Positions 40,489 to 41,121 of a stretch of 41,121 nt of DNA are shown here, piece after piece (the stretch's first letter is position 1; every line of letters begins with the position of its first letter). The stretch is taken from assembly GCA_030631505.1 (NCBI GenBank), contig DAOVKX010000001.1:1-41121 (forward strand). The letters are read 5' to 3'. This stretch comes from Candidatus Nanohaloarchaea archaeon (GTDB taxonomy: Archaea > EX4484-52 > DAOVKX01). Made by a program: the position numbers and the translations under genes. Under the pieces are notes generated by a model. It searched no databases, was not told the origin of the DNA, and saw only the letters and a program-made list of their open reading frames with translations.

Positions 40489-41121
40489 ATGGTTTCTGAA
40501 AAATCAGAAATAAAAGACAAACTAAAAATCTGGTTTACAAACAGGTATAATCAGGCAGCTATTCTGATATTCATTTTTGCATTGGCATTAAGATTAAAAT
40601 ACGTTTTTGTTTCCGGGATGTGGTGGGATGAATGCGTTTATGGCTATATAGGCATAGAATTATTAAAACACCCTTTATCATACAGCACACCATTGCATGG
40701 CGAGATAACTATATTTTCTCCGTTTTTCCCTTACCTACTCTCCTTGTTCCAGTTTGTGCTGGGCAAAGGGGAGGTTGCGGTGAGAGTAGTAAATCCTATC
40801 ATAAGCGCCCTCGGAACTCTTGTCATCTACATGCTGGGCTCTGCACTTTACAATAGGAAAATTGGTTTAATCTCTGCGGCATTGCTTTCGGTTTCTCCGC
40901 TCTTCTGGTTCCAGAACGAGAAAGCCCTGCTTGAGACTCCTTTGACTGTTTTCATGGCGTTCACCTTTTTACTGTTTTATTATGGGATTGAAAAGAACAA
41001 CAAATATGCGCTGTGGGCTTTTGGAGGTATGGCAGCAGTAACATACCTCACAAGAATTTCTGCAGGGTTTATGATTCCTATAATTCTTTTGTATCTGATT
41101 AAAAGAGACAGTAAACAGGTA
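40489..41121 (+). CDS. PMT/ArnT-like membrane glycosyltransferase (3' end cut by window)
   Basis: The frame is open from the ATG at 40489 to the window edge (211 codons). It begins MVSEKSEIKDKLKIWF, followed by a membrane helix (AAILIFIFALALRL) and the external loop GMWWDECVYGYIG, which carries the Asp-Glu pair typical of GT-C family enzymes such as PMT and ArnT. Further helices (ISALGTLVIYMLGSALY, LISAALLSVSPLFWF with the QNEKALLETP loop) follow. These use dolichyl-phosphate sugars to glycosylate proteins or lipids. Its position near AglB and GPT fits surface glycan assembly. The C-terminal half is not visible. Confidence 0.88.
   Translation, partial: MVSEKSEIKDKLKIWFTNRYNQAAILIFIFALALRLKYVFVSGMWWDECVYGYIGIELLKHPLSYSTPLHGEITIFSPFFPYLLSLFQFVLGKGEVAVRVVNPIISALGTLVIYMLGSALYNRKIGLISAALLSVSPLFWFQNEKALLETPLTVFMAFTFLLFYYGIEKNNKYALWAFGGMAAVTYLTRISAGFMIPIILLYLIKRDSKQV

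Overview
This window is archaeal chromosome. The evidence is a RadA recombinase, archaeal DnaG (TOPRIM) primase, Hjc resolvase, an Orc1/Cdc6 initiator, both subunits of family D DNA polymerase, NAC, SecDF, AglB and geranylgeranyl-reductase-type proteins. Many genes have a TATA-like box about 25 nt before the start codon, which suggests leaderless mRNAs. Genes inside operons often carry GGTGA/GAGG-type ribosome binding sites. The DNA is AT-rich and tightly packed, with several short 3' overlaps between convergent genes. Distribution of PolD excludes Crenarchaeota; a euryarchaeal or DPANN-like lineage fits, but I cannot place it further from sequence alone. I saw no tRNA, rRNA, CRISPR array, insertion sequence or intein.

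Layout. Positions 1-4.3 kb hold the 3' part of radA, a PRC-barrel protein, a DUF92 membrane protein, a UPF0200 kinase-like protein, an AAA+ ATPase with a winged helix, and RNA 2',3'-cyclic phosphodiesterase ThpR. From 4.3 to 7.8 kb lie an OB-fold protein and three peptidases (M24, M42, M29-like). From 7.9 to 12.6 kb lie dnaG, a DUF167 protein, small DNA-binding and membrane proteins, a CBS/zinc-ribbon protein, hjc and a COG1709-type regulator. A short-chain dehydrogenase follows.

The core of the window is 13.4-21.4 kb. A non-coding stretch of about 490 bp carries two origin-recognition-box-like sites in opposite orientation, a pair of hairpin-bearing repeats spaced exactly 70 bp, and an AT-rich segment. 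It sits directly upstream of cdc6, then DP1, four small genes, and DP2. This is a strong candidate replication origin with the replicative polymerase next to it, and primase, resolvase and recombinase close by.

From 21.4 to 26.7 kb are a small cysteine-rich membrane protein, a TctA-like permease, NAC, and a secF-secD operon flanked by two unrecognised membrane-anchored or exported proteins. An AT-rich GH15-like glycosidase and a small unknown protein follow, then malate dehydrogenase.

From 29.5 to 41.1 kb is a surface-glycan and lipid region: UDP-xylose synthase, UDP-glucose dehydrogenase and UTP-glucose-1-phosphate uridylyltransferase as one operon (making UDP-Glc, UDP-GlcA and UDP-Xyl), a geranylgeranyl-reductase-family flavoprotein, oligosaccharyltransferase AglB with a GlcNAc-1-phosphate transferase-like enzyme, a B12-binding radical SAM enzyme and a PMT-type glycosyltransferase cut by the window end. 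An AT-rich pair, a cyclase-family hydrolase and a bile-acid/sodium symporter gene broken by one in-frame TAG, interrupts this region and looks acquired.
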